A stretch of 35,478 nt of DNA from Marinimicrobium hydrolyticum (GTDB taxonomy: Bacteria > Pseudomonadota > Gammaproteobacteria > Pseudomonadales > Cellvibrionaceae). Positions 24,855-34,646 of the stretch are shown here, piece by piece. The DNA lies in contig NZ_JAVDDU010000016.1 of NCBI RefSeq assembly GCF_030848505.1, positions 1 to 35,478 of the forward strand, in the 5' to 3' direction. Both the position numbers and the translations under genes were made by a program. The notes beneath the pieces are model-generated. The model was given only the letters and a program-made list of their open reading frames with translations, searched no databases and had not been told where the DNA came from. Each line of letters opens with the position of its first letter. Position 1 is the first letter of the stretch.

Positions 24855-26543
24855 ATGATGTTTCGAACAATTGCCCTGTGGGTTGGGTTAGTGCTAGTGA
24901 GCCCCGCGTGGGCTAGCGGCTATGCGGGCGTGACCGAGGACGGCAAGGCCGCCGTGGCGACCGTACAGCCCAGAGCAACCGAGGCGGCCTTGGCGGTGCT
25001 GGAAGACGGTGGCAATGCTGTGGATGCCGCTGTGGCGGCGGCGCTTACCCTGGGCGTGGTGGACGGCCATAACTCCGGCATTGGAGGCGGCAGTTTTATT
25101 CTGATTCGCTGGGCAGACGGGCAAGTCGAAGCCATTGACGGTAGGGAATTGGCTCCAGCCAAAGCCCACAGAGACATGTATCTGCGCGAGGGTGAACTGG
25201 TCCCGGAGTTGAGCCGTACTGGAGCCTTGGCAGTAGGCATTCCGGGCGCGGTGGCGGCCTACGACTTTATGCTGCGCAAAGGTGGTAAGAAAACCTTGGC
25301 GGAGCTGCTGTTGCCGGCGGCTGACTTGGCTGAAAAAGGGTTCGCCATTGACGGAGTGTTTGCTTATCGGTTGGAGCGACATGCGGAGGAGTTGCGGAGC
25401 TTTCCGGGCTCTGCAGCGATCTTCCTTGACGCGGATGGCCAACCCTGGCCGCGCGGCCATCAACTTGTACAAAAAGATTTGGCCAGCACTTACCGCAAGA
25501 TCGCTAAAGAAGGCCCCAAGTACTTTTACCAGGGCGAATTTGCCCGGCAAGTAGACCAATGGATGAAGCGTAACGGTGGCGTGGTAACCGCCGAGGACTT
25601 TGCTGGCTATGAGCTGGAACATCCCGAGCCCGTACTCAGTCGCTATGGCGCCTTCCAGATCTATGGTTTTCCGCCACCCAGCTCCGGGGGTGTGCATGTA
25701 GCGCAAATCCTTAATATATTGGAGCACTTTGATCTGGCTGAGATGACCCCCGCGCAGCGCTACCATTTGATCGCCGAAGCCATGAAGCTAGCCTTCGCCG
25801 ACCGGGCCTACTGGCTGGGTGACCCCGCCTTTGCCAAGGTGCCCAAGGGGTTGGTCAGCCGGGAATATGCGGCTCAATTGGCCGAACGGATTTCTCTTAA
25901 AAGTGCGCGAGACGTAGAAGGACACAGTACGCCGCCCAAGGCCGAAGAGGCGTTGTTCGGCAAACACACCACGCACATTGCCGCCGCCGATAAGGATGGA
26001 AACTGGGTTGCCATAACAGGAACAGTGAACACTAACTTCGGCTCAAAAGTTGTGGTGCCGGGTACGGGTGTAATTCTTAATAACCAGATGGACGATTTCT
26101 CCGCGCAACCAGGGAAGCCAAACATCTACGGATTAATAGGGGCTGAAGCCAACAGTATTGAGCCCGGCAAGCGCCCCCTGTCCAGTATGAGTCCGACGGT
26201 GGTTCTCAATGCCAAGGGTGAGCCCGTGCTAACGCTGGGTTCGGCAGGGGGGCCAACCATTATTACCCAGGTGGTGCTGACATTAGTACAAACCCTGGAG
26301 TTGGGCTTGCCGCTGGAGGAAGCTCTAATGGTGCCGCGCATTCATCATCAATGGCGGCCCGACGCCCTGTTTGTCGAAAAAACGATGCCGGAAGCGATCC
26401 GCAAAGAGTTGGAGGGCAAGGGGCACGAGTTACGCCGACTCGGTGATTTCGGCTCCACCCAAGCCATCGGCTTGGACGAACAAGGACAATTTATCAGTGT
26501 GGCCGAACCTCGCCTGGAAGCTCGTAACCGAGTTCATGAGTAA
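24855..26543 (+). CDS. ggt: Gamma-glutamyltranspeptidase
   Basis: A 562-residue N-terminal nucleophile hydrolase that cleaves gamma-glutamyl bonds such as in glutathione in the periplasm. AGGAGA precedes the ATG at 24855 (a second ATG follows at once); upstream in-frame starts run through the terminator and are rejected. A signal peptide ends near SPAWASG. The self-cleavage nucleophile is Thr372 in HTTHIA. GREL near residue 100 holds the substrate-binding arginine, and PLSSMSPT the oxyanion and glycine-rich site. Length matches the family. Confidence 0.95.
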   Translation: MMFRTIALWVGLVLVSPAWASGYAGVTEDGKAAVATVQPRATEAALAVLEDGGNAVDAAVAAALTLGVVDGHNSGIGGGSFILIRWADGQVEAIDGRELAPAKAHRDMYLREGELVPELSRTGALAVGIPGAVAAYDFMLRKGGKKTLAELLLPAADLAEKGFAIDGVFAYRLERHAEELRSFPGSAAIFLDADGQPWPRGHQLVQKDLASTYRKIAKEGPKYFYQGEFARQVDQWMKRNGGVVTAEDFAGYELEHPEPVLSRYGAFQIYGFPPPSSGGVHVAQILNILEHFDLAEMTPAQRYHLIAEAMKLAFADRAYWLGDPAFAKVPKGLVSREYAAQLAERISLKSARDVEGHSTPPKAEEALFGKHTTHIAAADKDGNWVAITGTVNTNFGSKVVVPGTGVILNNQMDDFSAQPGKPNIYGLIGAEANSIEPGKRPLSSMSPTVVLNAKGEPVLTLGSAGGPTIITQVVLTLVQTLELGLPLEEALMVPRIHHQWRPDALFVEKTMPEAIRKELEGKGHELRRLGDFGSTQAIGLDEQGQFISVAEPRLEARNRVHE

Positions 26544-26658
26544 GCCGCAAAGATTCAGCTTTTCGAAAACCTGTGGCATGATCATCACCGATGCCTGACG
26601 GCGGTACGCGCAGGAAAAATAACAACGGAAATAGCTTATCGAATCGGAGGGAAAAGCT

Positions 26659-27408
26659 ATGCGTGGATACTACCCCTTGATTGGCGCCTTGCTTCTGGCG
26701 CTGTCCATGGTCGCTCAAGCTGAGGAGCCCCTGTCGCCAGCCAGCGAACGTTACATCGAAATGCTCAGCAACGGTGGCCCAGCTACGATTCGCAGTACCG
26801 CACGCAGTATGCACCGCTCCGGCGAATCCGACCCCCGAGTGCTGGATGTCGCCGCCGAAGTGTTGTTGCGGGACTACCAAGCCGCCACAGGAGGGACGGA
26901 AGTAGATGCACTGGCTTGGATTACCAATGCCTTGTCCAATGCCGAGACGGATCGTTATCAGGGCGTCCTGCAAACGGTTAAAGAAGGAGCCGGGCACCGC
27001 AAACTGGCCAACTACGCGAACCGGAATTTGTCCAACCGTCTGCCAGAAGGTGAACCCTATGAGGCGGGCAGTGTGGCATTAACGGAAGTGGCCGAGGCCA
27101 CGGCGCAAAATAGCGCTCAGTCAGCACCCGCTCAACGCACCGATGGACAATATCATCCGATATCTGAAGTTCGCCCCGGCATGAGTCGTACTGAAGCCGT
27201 TGCCATTGCGGGCCCGCCTACCGCCAGCCATCAGCACCAAACCGGGAAGGCCTGGCGGCCGTTCAATTTCCGGGGGCAGGACGTGATGCGCGAACAAGCC
27301 CTGTATCGCGGCCAGGGGCGCATTGTGTTCTCCAACACCTCCCAGTACAGCAGTGAATGGCAAGTGCTGGAGGTGATTCTGGATGAAGACGAGAGCGGCT
27401 ACCCCTAA
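26659..27408 (+). CDS. Secreted protein with helical N-terminal domain and BamE-like C-terminal domain
   Basis: A 249-residue protein with a signal peptide ending at Ala21 (MVAQAEE). Residues 25-130 look helical with a HEAT-like rhythm. The C-terminal segment (about 165-249) has EVRPGMSRTEAVAIAGPP followed by beta strands ending in GRIVFSNTSQY. This is the pattern of the BamE/SmpA-OmlA fold used in outer-membrane assembly and beta-lactamase inhibitors. No lipobox is seen, so it should be periplasmic. GGAGGG precedes the start. Function uncertain. Confidence 0.65.
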   Translation: MRGYYPLIGALLLALSMVAQAEEPLSPASERYIEMLSNGGPATIRSTARSMHRSGESDPRVLDVAAEVLLRDYQAATGGTEVDALAWITNALSNAETDRYQGVLQTVKEGAGHRKLANYANRNLSNRLPEGEPYEAGSVALTEVAEATAQNSAQSAPAQRTDGQYHPISEVRPGMSRTEAVAIAGPPTASHQHQTGKAWRPFNFRGQDVMREQALYRGQGRIVFSNTSQYSSEWQVLEVILDEDESGYP

Positions 27409-27440
27409 TCTTCAATGAGGCTGTGGTGCCAGGCCATATC

Positions 27441-28388
27441 TCAGGCGGCTGCTTGAAATATGGCCTCAATGCGCTCCGGCGCCCGTTCCCGCTTTATAAC
27501 TTCAAAAAAACGGTCCGCTTCCGGGTACTGACGGCGCAAATACATCAACCACTGTTTGATTCGGTTGCCGCAGTGTTTTACGGGGTAGTGGGGCTGGGTC
27601 AGTTGGTAGTAGTGGTGAAGCAGGCCGCAAACCTCTGACCAAGCCATAGGAATTACCGGCGTACCGCTCAGCCTGGCTTTAACTTGTCGGGCAAGATCCG
27701 GGCAGGCCAGCAGGCCCCGACCGAGCATAAAGCGGTCGCAGCCGGTTACGGCGCGGCAGCGTTCAAAATCATCCCAACTCCAAATCTCTCCATTGGCGAT
27801 CACCGGAATAGCGATCGCCTCACGAATTTCGGCGATGTATTCCCAATAGGCGGGTGGACGATAACCGTCGGCTTTTGAGCGAGCGTGCACGGTCACTTCA
27901 TTGGCGCCCGCGGCCGTAATAGCGTGGGCGTTGTCCAGGTAGGCGCTGCGGTCCTCATAACCAAGACGGATTTTGGCGGACACAGGGATTTCGGCGGGCA
28001 GGGCATCCCGAACCGCCTTTACTATGGAGTGGACTCGCTCGGGTTGGCGCAGTAGACAGGCTCCGCCATCACTCTTGTTGACGGTTTTGGCGGGACAGCC
28101 AAAGTTGAGATCGATCGCCATCGCCCCGGCTCGCACGGCTCTGCGGGCATTCAGGGCCATGAGTTCAGGGTTTCCTCCCAACAGCTGCACTTTCACCGGT
28201 ACACCGCTGGGAGTTTGGCATTGGTGCTCCAATTCCGGCGCGTAGCGGCGGAACACTCGACGCGGTAAGGCTCCAGCGCTGACCCGGACAAATTCCGTTA
28301 CACAGCCATCAAGCCCGCCCAGGGCGGTGAGTAAGGCGCGGACCTGATGGTCGACAACCCCCTCCATTGGCGCAAGATATAACTTCAT
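27441..28388 (-). CDS. dusC: tRNA-dihydrouridine(16) synthase
   Basis: A 315-residue FMN enzyme that reduces uridine 16 in tRNA to dihydrouridine. It opens with LAPMEGVVD, the FMN-binding start typical of DusC. The catalytic cysteine is Cys98 in NFGCPAKTVNKSDGGA, the position expected for DusC. Later come VHARSKADGYRPPAYWE and VIANGEIWS. Length is normal. It converges with the preceding gene; an imperfect stem around the dusC stop (27419-27468) may help end transcription. Confidence 0.94.
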   Translation of the reverse strand: MKLYLAPMEGVVDHQVRALLTALGGLDGCVTEFVRVSAGALPRRVFRRYAPELEHQCQTPSGVPVKVQLLGGNPELMALNARRAVRAGAMAIDLNFGCPAKTVNKSDGGACLLRQPERVHSIVKAVRDALPAEIPVSAKIRLGYEDRSAYLDNAHAITAAGANEVTVHARSKADGYRPPAYWEYIAEIREAIAIPVIANGEIWSWDDFERCRAVTGCDRFMLGRGLLACPDLARQVKARLSGTPVIPMAWSEVCGLLHHYYQLTQPHYPVKHCGNRIKQWLMYLRRQYPEADRFFEVIKRERAPERIEAIFQAAA

Positions 28389-28399
28389 GTGGCACCGTT

Positions 28400-28668
28400 A
28401 AAAAGCGCCATTCTACCCCGAGAGCAACCTTTTTGCGCGCTGGAGACAGAGCTCTAAAGCTCTCCGCCTTCCCGTGCTGAAGCTATGTCGTCCTTGTAAG
28501 TTTTTGAAAGGTAAGAGAAAATAGCCGACCATTTTTGGCTCGGCAAGGTGCTGAGTCTTGGGTCACCAGCCAGGCCCGGGGCCTCAGTTGCTACTGAGTT
28601 GCGGACAGGCTACATTGGCCGGCCCTCCCTGGTGGCGGGCGCTCGCGATCACAGACAGGATTTATCCG
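28400..28668 (+). promoter_or_regulatory. Hairpin-rich leader upstream of the Na+-pump operon
   Basis: No gene is supported here. Several short helices can be drawn: GCCGA/TCGGC around 28523-28545, GGCCCGGGGCC near 28573-28585, and CAGTTGCTACTG near 28585-28596. The leader is long (over 200 nt) for a simple promoter and precedes a Na+-dependent pump, so a regulatory RNA is conceivable. No known riboswitch consensus was confirmed. A CAGGA ribosome binding site sits just before oadG. Confidence 0.3.
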
Positions 28669-28926
28669 ATGGACAGCAATCTCTTACAAGAAGGCCTGGA
28701 CTTGCTGCTGTATGGCATGGGCTCGGTACTGGTGTTTCTGACCTTATTGGTGGTTGCCACCCTTATCATGTCAGCGGTGATGCGCCGGTTTTTCCAAGAT
28801 CCGGAAGTGCCAGAAATAACTGGAGAAGGGCTGGAGACTTCCCCGCAGCCGGCCGTGCCAGACCAGCGTCTGCTGACCGTCATTAAAACCGCGCTTGAAT
28901 TGCATCGCGACCAGCGCAAGAAATAA
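28669..28926 (+). CDS. oadG: Oxaloacetate decarboxylase gamma subunit
   Basis: An 85-residue single-span membrane protein. One helix (about residues 13-36, LYGMGSVLVFLTLLVV) is followed by a cytoplasmic tail with acidic residues and a helix ending in LHRDQRKK. It anchors the alpha subunit to the membrane pump and binds zinc. The ATG at 28669 is preferred over an upstream in-frame ATG because it matches family length and has CAGGA nearby. It is the first gene of the oadG-oadA-oadB operon. Confidence 0.9.
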   Translation: MDSNLLQEGLDLLLYGMGSVLVFLTLLVVATLIMSAVMRRFFQDPEVPEITGEGLETSPQPAVPDQRLLTVIKTALELHRDQRKK

Positions 28927-28994
28927 TTTGGAGCGTTTAGAGGAGTCCTTCCTGAAACGCTGACAGTACCAATGGTAGAAAAGGTAAGAATGCC

Positions 28995-30782
28995 ATGAGC
29001 GAGGTTAAAAAACCCCTGGGAATCACGGATGTGGTGTTGCGGGACGCCCATCAATCCCTGTTTGCCACCCGATTGCGCCTCGACGATATGCTGCCCATTG
29101 CGGAAAAGCTGGATCAGGTAGGCTTCTGGTCACTGGAAACCTGGGGGGGCGCCACATTTGATGCCTGCATTCGCTACCTTGGGGAAGACCCTTGGGACCG
29201 GATTCGCCAACTTAAAAAGGCCATGCCCAAGACCCCCATGCAAATGCTCTTGCGGGGTCAAAATATCCTGGGGTATCGCCACTACGCCGACGACGTGGTG
29301 GAGAAGTTCGTGGAACGCGCGGCTTACAATGGTGTAGATGTGTTCCGGGTCTTCGACGCTATGAATGACATGCGCAACCTGGAGACGGCTCTGAAGGCCG
29401 TGAAGCAGCAAGGCAAGCATGCCCAGGGCACGATTTCCTATACCTTGAGTCCCGTCCATAACATCGACCTTTGGGTGGATATGGGCAAGCGCATCGAGGA
29501 TATGGGCGCTGACTCCATTGCCATTAAAGACATGGCCGGGCTGTTAAAGCCCTACGTGGGTTACGAGCTGGTCAAACGGCTCAAGGAAAGCTGCGCGATA
29601 CCCATCCACATGCAGTGCCATGCCACCACCGGCCTGGCCCACGCCACGAATCTCAAATGCGTTGAAGCGGGTATCGATAACGTCGATACCGCGATCTCTT
29701 CCATGTCCATGACCTATGGCCACAGTCCCACCGAGACGCTGGTAGCGACACTGGAAGGCACCGAGCGGGACACCGGTCTGAACCTGGAGTTGCTTGAAGA
29801 AATTGCCACCTATTTCCGCGAAGTTCGCCGCAAATATGCTCAATTTGAGGGTTCGTTGCGAGGTGTGGACTCTCGGATTCTTATTGCTCAAGTACCTGGC
29901 GGCATGCTAACCAACATGGAAAGCCAGCTAAAGGAGCAGGGTGCCGAAGACCGCTTTGATCAGGTGCTAGAGGAGATTCCCCGAGTGCGTGAGGACCTGG
30001 GCTTTATTCCCTTGGTAACTCCCACCTCGCAGATCGTCGGTACCCAAGCGGTAATGAATGTCCTGACCGGTGAACGTTACAAAACCATAACGCGCGAGAC
30101 GGAAGGCGTACTTAAAGGCGAGTACGGCGCCACGCCTGCACCCGTAAACAGCGAATTGCAGGCCAGAGTACTCGAAGGCGAGGAGCCCATTACCTGCCGT
30201 CCCGCTGACCTGCTGCAGCCAGAGATGGATAAGCTGTCCAAAGAGCTGTTGGCGGCGGCCCAGGATAAGGGCATCTCTCTGACCGAGGGCGAAGGCCAAA
30301 TTGATGATGTCCTGACTTACGCACTGTTCCCACAAGTCGGACTCAAATTTCTACAAAACCGTGACAACCCGGATGCATTTGAGCCTGTACCCACTGGCGC
30401 CAGCACCGCTCCTGTGACCACCGACAAGGGCGAAGAAGTCTACACCGTTACGGTAGAAGGCAAGAGTTATACGGTCACCGTTAACGACGGTGGCGACGTG
30501 ACGGGTTTGGTTCCCCTGGGCTCCGGTTCCGGCATTGCCGGTGGCAAGGGCAAGCCCGCTGCGGGTGAAGGTGAACCAGTGCCCGCACCCTTGGGGGGAA
30601 ACATTTGCTCGGTCAAGGTAAAAGTCGGCCAGGAAGTTAAAGAAGGGGACACCTTGCTGATTCTGGAAGCCATGAAAATGGAATCTGAGGTCAGCGCTCC
30701 CCGGGCTGGCACCATCACCGACATAAAAGTGGACACCGGCGATGCTGTGGTAGCAGGAGATACGCTGCTGAGCATCGGTTAG
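28995..30782 (+). CDS. oadA: Oxaloacetate decarboxylase alpha subunit (biotin carboxyltransferase)
   Basis: A 595-residue cytoplasmic subunit that transfers CO2 from oxaloacetate to biotin. The N-terminal carboxyltransferase TIM barrel carries [12 protein letters not shown] and metal-site residues in MQCHATTG. A conserved PYC-type C-terminal segment follows, then an Ala/Gly/Pro-rich linker (about 505-530) and a biotinyl domain with EAMKMES; Lys561 is the biotin site. It lies between oadG and oadB, which supply the membrane part. Confidence 0.97.
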   Translation: MSEVKKPLGITDVVLRDAHQSLFATRLRLDDMLPIAEKLDQVGFWSLETWGGATFDACIRYLGEDPWDRIRQLKKAMPKTPMQMLLRGQNILGYRHYADDVVEKFVERAAYNGVDVFRVFDAMNDMRNLETALKAVKQQGKHAQGTISYTLSPVHNIDLWVDMGKRIEDMGADSIAIKDMAGLLKPYVGYELVKRLKESCAIPIHMQCHATTGLAHATNLKCVEAGIDNVDTAISSMSMTYGHSPTETLVATLEGTERDTGLNLELLEEIATYFREVRRKYAQFEGSLRGVDSRILIAQVPGGMLTNMESQLKEQGAEDRFDQVLEEIPRVREDLGFIPLVTPTSQIVGTQAVMNVLTGERYKTITRETEGVLKGEYGATPAPVNSELQARVLEGEEPITCRPADLLQPEMDKLSKELLAAAQDKGISLTEGEGQIDDVLTYALFPQVGLKFLQNRDNPDAFEPVPTGASTAPVTTDKGEEVYTVTVEGKSYTVTVNDGGDVTGLVPLGSGSGIAGGKGKPAAGEGEPVPAPLGGNICSVKVKVGQEVKEGDTLLILEAMKMESEVSAPRAGTITDIKVDTGDAVVAGDTLLSIG

Positions 30783-30816
30783 TTTCCACTGCCGAGTTAA
30801 TTATTGAGAATAATCT

Positions 30817-32124
30817 ATGCACAACTTCGTTCGCTTATGGCACGAGTCGGGCCTTTACCTAATGAGTTGGGGCCCACTGCTGATGATGCTGGTGGGCTTG
30901 CTGCTGCTTTTCCTGGCCATTCGCAAGGGCTTCGAACCGCTGCTGCTGGTACCCATCGGCTTTGGTTGTATTCTGGCTAATATTCCCGGCGCGGGCCTAG
31001 CTTACCCGGCGGTAGAGAATGCTCTTGCCTCCGGGCAGGCGCAAGTCGTCCTAGCGCTGGCTCAAGCGCTTGGTGCCGACGCCGGAGCCAGTACTGCCGA
31101 ATTGATTGGTTTGTTCCGAGAGGCTTCCAGTGCTGAGCAGGCGACCGCGCACCGACTGGCTGTCGAGTTGGGTTTCAGTGACGGCCTGCTGTATACCTTC
31201 TATCGTGTCGCCATTGATTCCGGCATTGCACCCTTGATCATTTTCATGGGCGTGGGCGCCATGACCGATTTTGGGCCTCTGTTGGCCAATCCCAAAACGT
31301 TGTTTTTGGGGGCGGCGGCGCAGTTCGGCATTTTCGCTACCGTTATGGGCGCAGTGGCCTTATCCGCCTTTGGCATTGTGGAGTTTTCCTTGGGGGAGGC
31401 CGCCGCCATTGGGATTATCGGTAGCGCTGACGGCCCAACGGCTATTTACGTATCCAGCATTTTGGCGCCGCAGTTGCTAGGCGCCATCGCTGTGGCGGCC
31501 TACGCCTATATGGCTCTGGTACCTTTGATTCAACCGCCGATCATGCGGGCACTCACCACCAAGGCTGAGCGCGAGATCAAAATGGAGCAGTTGCGGCAAG
31601 TGTCGCGGCGGGAAAAAATTGTTTTCCCTCTGGTCCTGTTAGCGCTGGTGGCGTTGTTTCTACCCACGGCCGCTCCGCTACTGGGGATGTTCTGTTTTGG
31701 TAATTTGATGCGCGAATGTGGCGTGGTAGCGCGGTTGAGCGACACGGCGCAAAACGCTTTGATCAACATTACCACCATTTTCCTGGGTCTGGCGGTAGGC
31801 TCCAAACTGGCCGCTGACATTTTCCTGGATCCGAGAACTTTGGGGATTCTGGTCTTGGGTATACTGGCATTTGCCATAGGTACCGCCATGGGTATTCTTA
31901 TGGCCAAGTTAATGAACCTGTTCTCCAAGCACAAAGTTAACCCTCTGATTGGGTCTGCGGGTGTGTCCGCAGTACCTATGGCAGCGCGGGTGTCGAACAA
32001 AGTGGGCCTGGAAGCCAACCCGCAAAATTATTTGCTCATGCATGCAATGGGGCCGAACGTGGCTGGTGTCATCGGCTCGGCTGTGGCCGCCGGGGTGATG
32101 ATCTCCATGATGTCTGCTCTGTAA
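30817..32124 (+). CDS. oadB: Oxaloacetate decarboxylase beta subunit (Na+-pumping)
   Basis: A 435-residue integral membrane protein with about nine helices that decarboxylates carboxybiotin and exports Na+. The segment [15 protein letters not shown] contains the essential Na+-site aspartate, and the C-terminal [17 protein letters not shown] and [14 protein letters not shown] are family hallmarks. The gene starts 34 bases after oadA. It lets the cell couple oxaloacetate breakdown to a sodium gradient, in keeping with a marine lifestyle. Confidence 0.97.
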   Translation: MHNFVRLWHESGLYLMSWGPLLMMLVGLLLLFLAIRKGFEPLLLVPIGFGCILANIPGAGLAYPAVENALASGQAQVVLALAQALGADAGASTAELIGLFREASSAEQATAHRLAVELGFSDGLLYTFYRVAIDSGIAPLIIFMGVGAMTDFGPLLANPKTLFLGAAAQFGIFATVMGAVALSAFGIVEFSLGEAAAIGIIGSADGPTAIYVSSILAPQLLGAIAVAAYAYMALVPLIQPPIMRALTTKAEREIKMEQLRQVSRREKIVFPLVLLALVALFLPTAAPLLGMFCFGNLMRECGVVARLSDTAQNALINITTIFLGLAVGSKLAADIFLDPRTLGILVLGILAFAIGTAMGILMAKLMNLFSKHKVNPLIGSAGVSAVPMAARVSNKVGLEANPQNYLLMHAMGPNVAGVIGSAVAAGVMISMMSAL

Positions 32125-32130
32125 AAGTGC

Positions 32131-32166
32131 TGCGCCGGCGGTAACTTCGCCGGCGCGCACCTTTTT
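32131..32166 (+). terminator. Intrinsic terminator of the oad operon
   Basis: A 9-bp GC-rich stem GCGCCGGCG / CGCCGGCGC around a 7-base loop, followed by GCAC and five T residues. It lies just past the oadB stop. Confidence 0.88.
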
Positions 32167-32550
32167 CGGACTTTTTTACGCGCAGTCGTGGACCCAATTG
32201 GCGCAGTGCACCCACCTATCCTTCGAAAGTGTTTCAGAAATAATCTTTCATAGATTATTCACATACGCTCTATTGACCACCCCTCAAATAGCACCTAGTA
32301 TTTAACTAGAGCAGCATTTTTTAGCTCTGGGTGTAAGCCCATTCGGGTCGCGCTTTCATGCGTGACGTAGTCACCAGTCCTACAGCCAGGAGGAGTAATC
32401 AGGTTGCGGGGCCATCCTTTAATTTGCCCCGATTGCGTAAATTTTAAGAGCGACTCCAGCAGGTGGCGTGTAGCGGCTTTGTTGCGGTAAGCATTTCAAA
32501 AGTCGATTGCCTGGCCCCTGTATACTTTGAACCTGAGGGGGATTTCACCC
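32167..32550. other. Non-coding region before the PhoH gene
   Basis: No gene is seen. It holds a perfect 7-bp stem AATAATC/GATTATT (32239-32259) and an AGAGC/GCTCT hairpin near 32309-32329. A TATACT box at 32521-32526 could be the promoter for the downstream gene; the resulting leader would be only about 20 bases. An AGGAGG-like motif at 32388 is not followed by an ORF of note. Confidence 0.4.
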
Positions 32551-33354
32551 ATGGCGAAAAGATCTCACGCAAGGCGCAAAAAAAACCAACGTAATTATCC
32601 GGACGATTTCAGCTCACCCGACTACAACCACTCCTCCCGCCGCAACCACAACGGCAATATTGTCGAAATAAACTCCCGCTCTCGCCAACTCGAAACCGCT
32701 TATGCGCCTCAGCGAACATCTCAGCCACTGCGCGCTTTTACTGATGCGCAGCAACGGTACATTAATGCCATTCAGCATCATGCACTGACCTTTGGTATCG
32801 GACCGGCGGGCACCGGGAAGAGTTACTGCGCTGGTGCCCTAGCCGCCGAAGCTCTCGAATCCGGGCGTATCGAAAGGATTATTCTCACCCGCCCTGCCGT
32901 GGAAGCGGGGGAGCAGTTGGGCTTTCTTCCTGGCGCTTTGGACGAGAAGTTCTCGGTTTATATTGATGCGTTTCGGGATATTCTGAACGAGCGCCTCGGT
33001 GCGGGAACCGTGGACTACTGCCTTCGCCACGGACGCATAGTGGCAGCACCGCTGGCGTTTATGCGCGGAAAGACCTTTAACAACAGAACGTTTGTGGTGC
33101 TCGATGAGGCGCAAAACACCAGCCTTGCGCAAATGAAAATGTTCCTCACCCGCATTGGCGAGGATTGCCGTGTGGTGATTAACGGGGACATCGAGCAGAG
33201 CGATATTCGCGGCGCCAATGGCCTTCAGGACGCCATCGATCGACTGGCTGGTTTACCCAACGTTTACATTCACCGCTTTGATCGCGAAGACATTGTGCGC
33301 AGTGGCTTGGTGCGGGATATTATTGATCGCTATGAGTTGCCTGAAGACCGCTAG
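32551..33354 (+). CDS. PhoH-family ATPase
   Basis: A 267-residue P-loop protein. The ATG at 32551 has GAGGGGG upstream; an in-frame TTG at 32527 is rejected because it overlaps the promoter. Walker A is GPAGTGKS at 84-91, and Walker B is VVLDEAQN near residue 180, followed by the RIGEDCRVVINGD segment characteristic of PhoH/PhoL. The basic N-terminus (about 50 residues, rich in Arg, Asn and His) is unstructured. The family consists of RNA-linked ATPases; the exact role is not known. Confidence 0.9.
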   Translation: MAKRSHARRKKNQRNYPDDFSSPDYNHSSRRNHNGNIVEINSRSRQLETAYAPQRTSQPLRAFTDAQQRYINAIQHHALTFGIGPAGTGKSYCAGALAAEALESGRIERIILTRPAVEAGEQLGFLPGALDEKFSVYIDAFRDILNERLGAGTVDYCLRHGRIVAAPLAFMRGKTFNNRTFVVLDEAQNTSLAQMKMFLTRIGEDCRVVINGDIEQSDIRGANGLQDAIDRLAGLPNVYIHRFDREDIVRSGLVRDIIDRYELPEDR

Positions 33355-33447
33355 CTGAAGTGTCATAGTCTTAGGGCGCGCCTGCGCTGGGTTGAGGTGC
33401 CGTGTTGCATGCAGCAGAGCGCGGCGCCGCAACCAGCGTAAGAGGGC

Positions 33448-33771
33448 TCACTCTTCGACCCACTCCCAGCGCAATGGCTGTCCAAAGTCGTCGAGAATCA
33501 CTCGCTTGCGAGCCTGGCGCTTCGGCTTGTTTTTTGATTTAGGCGGAGCCGGGTGGCGTCGGGCTTCGACGGCGGCCACGACCTCCGTAACCAGTGTGCG
33601 CCCTTCGATGGTTGTTCGTGGCGTGAACAGGGGGGTCAATGGTCCCTTGGGGTCTTCTCGCCCACTGACCCCTGGGGCTACTTCAGCAACCTCTCCGCCG
33701 GCCTGTACGTACTCGGCCATTTGTTGATCGAGCTCCTTACGCAGTTCGCGCTTGGTTTTGATGGGTTTCAT
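33448..33771 (-). CDS. Small basic protein of unknown function
   Basis: A 107-residue, mostly hydrophilic protein beginning MKPIKTKREL. It has a helical N-terminus, the motif MAEYVQAGGEVAEV, then a proline-rich and lysine/arginine-rich middle, and an acidic aromatic end (RWEWVEE). No membrane span or enzyme motif is visible. The AGGxV segment vaguely recalls small RNA-polymerase-binding proteins such as SutA, but this is not established. An in-frame upstream start would add only seven residues. Confidence 0.55.
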   Translation of the reverse strand: MKPIKTKRELRKELDQQMAEYVQAGGEVAEVAPGVSGREDPKGPLTPLFTPRTTIEGRTLVTEVVAAVEARRHPAPPKSKNKPKRQARKRVILDDFGQPLRWEWVEE

Positions 33772-33935
33772 CGCCGGGGGCCAGGTATCCAAAAGCAGAA
33801 GTGATCGCCATTTAAAAAAACAGCCAATCAGCTAGCATATCAGTCCGCGGGTTGCACGGGCAACGGGGTGGGGGTCGCATCACGCTCTGGCTTTGGGTAC
33901 ACTGCGCCCCTTTGGTTTACCAGCCCGCCTCTCCC

Positions 33936-34586
33936 ATGACCCAAGCCAGTCTGAAGATCACTGAAATATTTTACTCCCTCCAGGGCGAGGCTCGCACCGT
34001 GGGGCTGCCTACGGTTTTTGTACGGCTGACCGGATGCCCCTTGCGCTGCCACTATTGCGACTCTGAATACGCGTTTTACGGCGGTGAACGTCTGACTCTG
34101 GATGCTATTTGCGCCAAGGTGGCGTCCTACGAACCGCGCTATGTCTGCGTCACTGGTGGCGAACCTCTGGCCCAGCCCGGTTGTTTACCCTTACTGACTC
34201 GCCTGTGCGATGCGGGATACGATGTTTCCCTGGAAACCAGCGGCGCCATGCCCGTGCATGAGGTGGATCCGCGCGTTGCACGCGTCGTCGATCTAAAAAC
34301 CCCCGGTTCCGGCGAAGTTAGTCGCAACCTGTGGAGCAACATAGAGTTGCTGGGACCACGGGATCAGATCAAATTCGTTATTTGCGATCGGGCTGACTAC
34401 GAATGGGCTCGCTTCAAGCTGGACGAGTATCGGTTGGTGGAGCGGGCCGGCGAGGTGTTGTTTTCTCCCAGTCACGGGCAAGTTACAGCCCGCCAACTGG
34501 CGGATTGGATCTTGGAAGACAATTTACCGGTACGCTTTCAAATGCAATTGCACAAAATCTTGTGGGGCGATACCCCAGGGCATTGA
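33936..34586 (+). CDS. queE: 7-carboxy-7-deazaguanine synthase
   Basis: A 216-residue radical SAM enzyme that forms the 7-deazaguanine ring in the queuosine/preQ0 pathway. The cluster-binding motif CPLRCHYC (Cys-x3-Cys-x2-Cys) lies near residue 37, with FYSLQGEA and VTGGEPL (SAM-binding GGE) typical of QueE. The ATG at 33936 is chosen because it gives the normal N-terminus (KITEIFYSLQGE). queC follows 60 bases later, providing the next step. Confidence 0.95.
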   Translation: MTQASLKITEIFYSLQGEARTVGLPTVFVRLTGCPLRCHYCDSEYAFYGGERLTLDAICAKVASYEPRYVCVTGGEPLAQPGCLPLLTRLCDAGYDVSLETSGAMPVHEVDPRVARVVDLKTPGSGEVSRNLWSNIELLGPRDQIKFVICDRADYEWARFKLDEYRLVERAGEVLFSPSHGQVTARQLADWILEDNLPVRFQMQLHKILWGDTPGH

Positions 34587-34646
34587 CGGGCTGCGGTTGT
34601 CACGGGCAAGTGCCAACCAGCGAGTTACCGTAGGTAGGAGCAAGAG

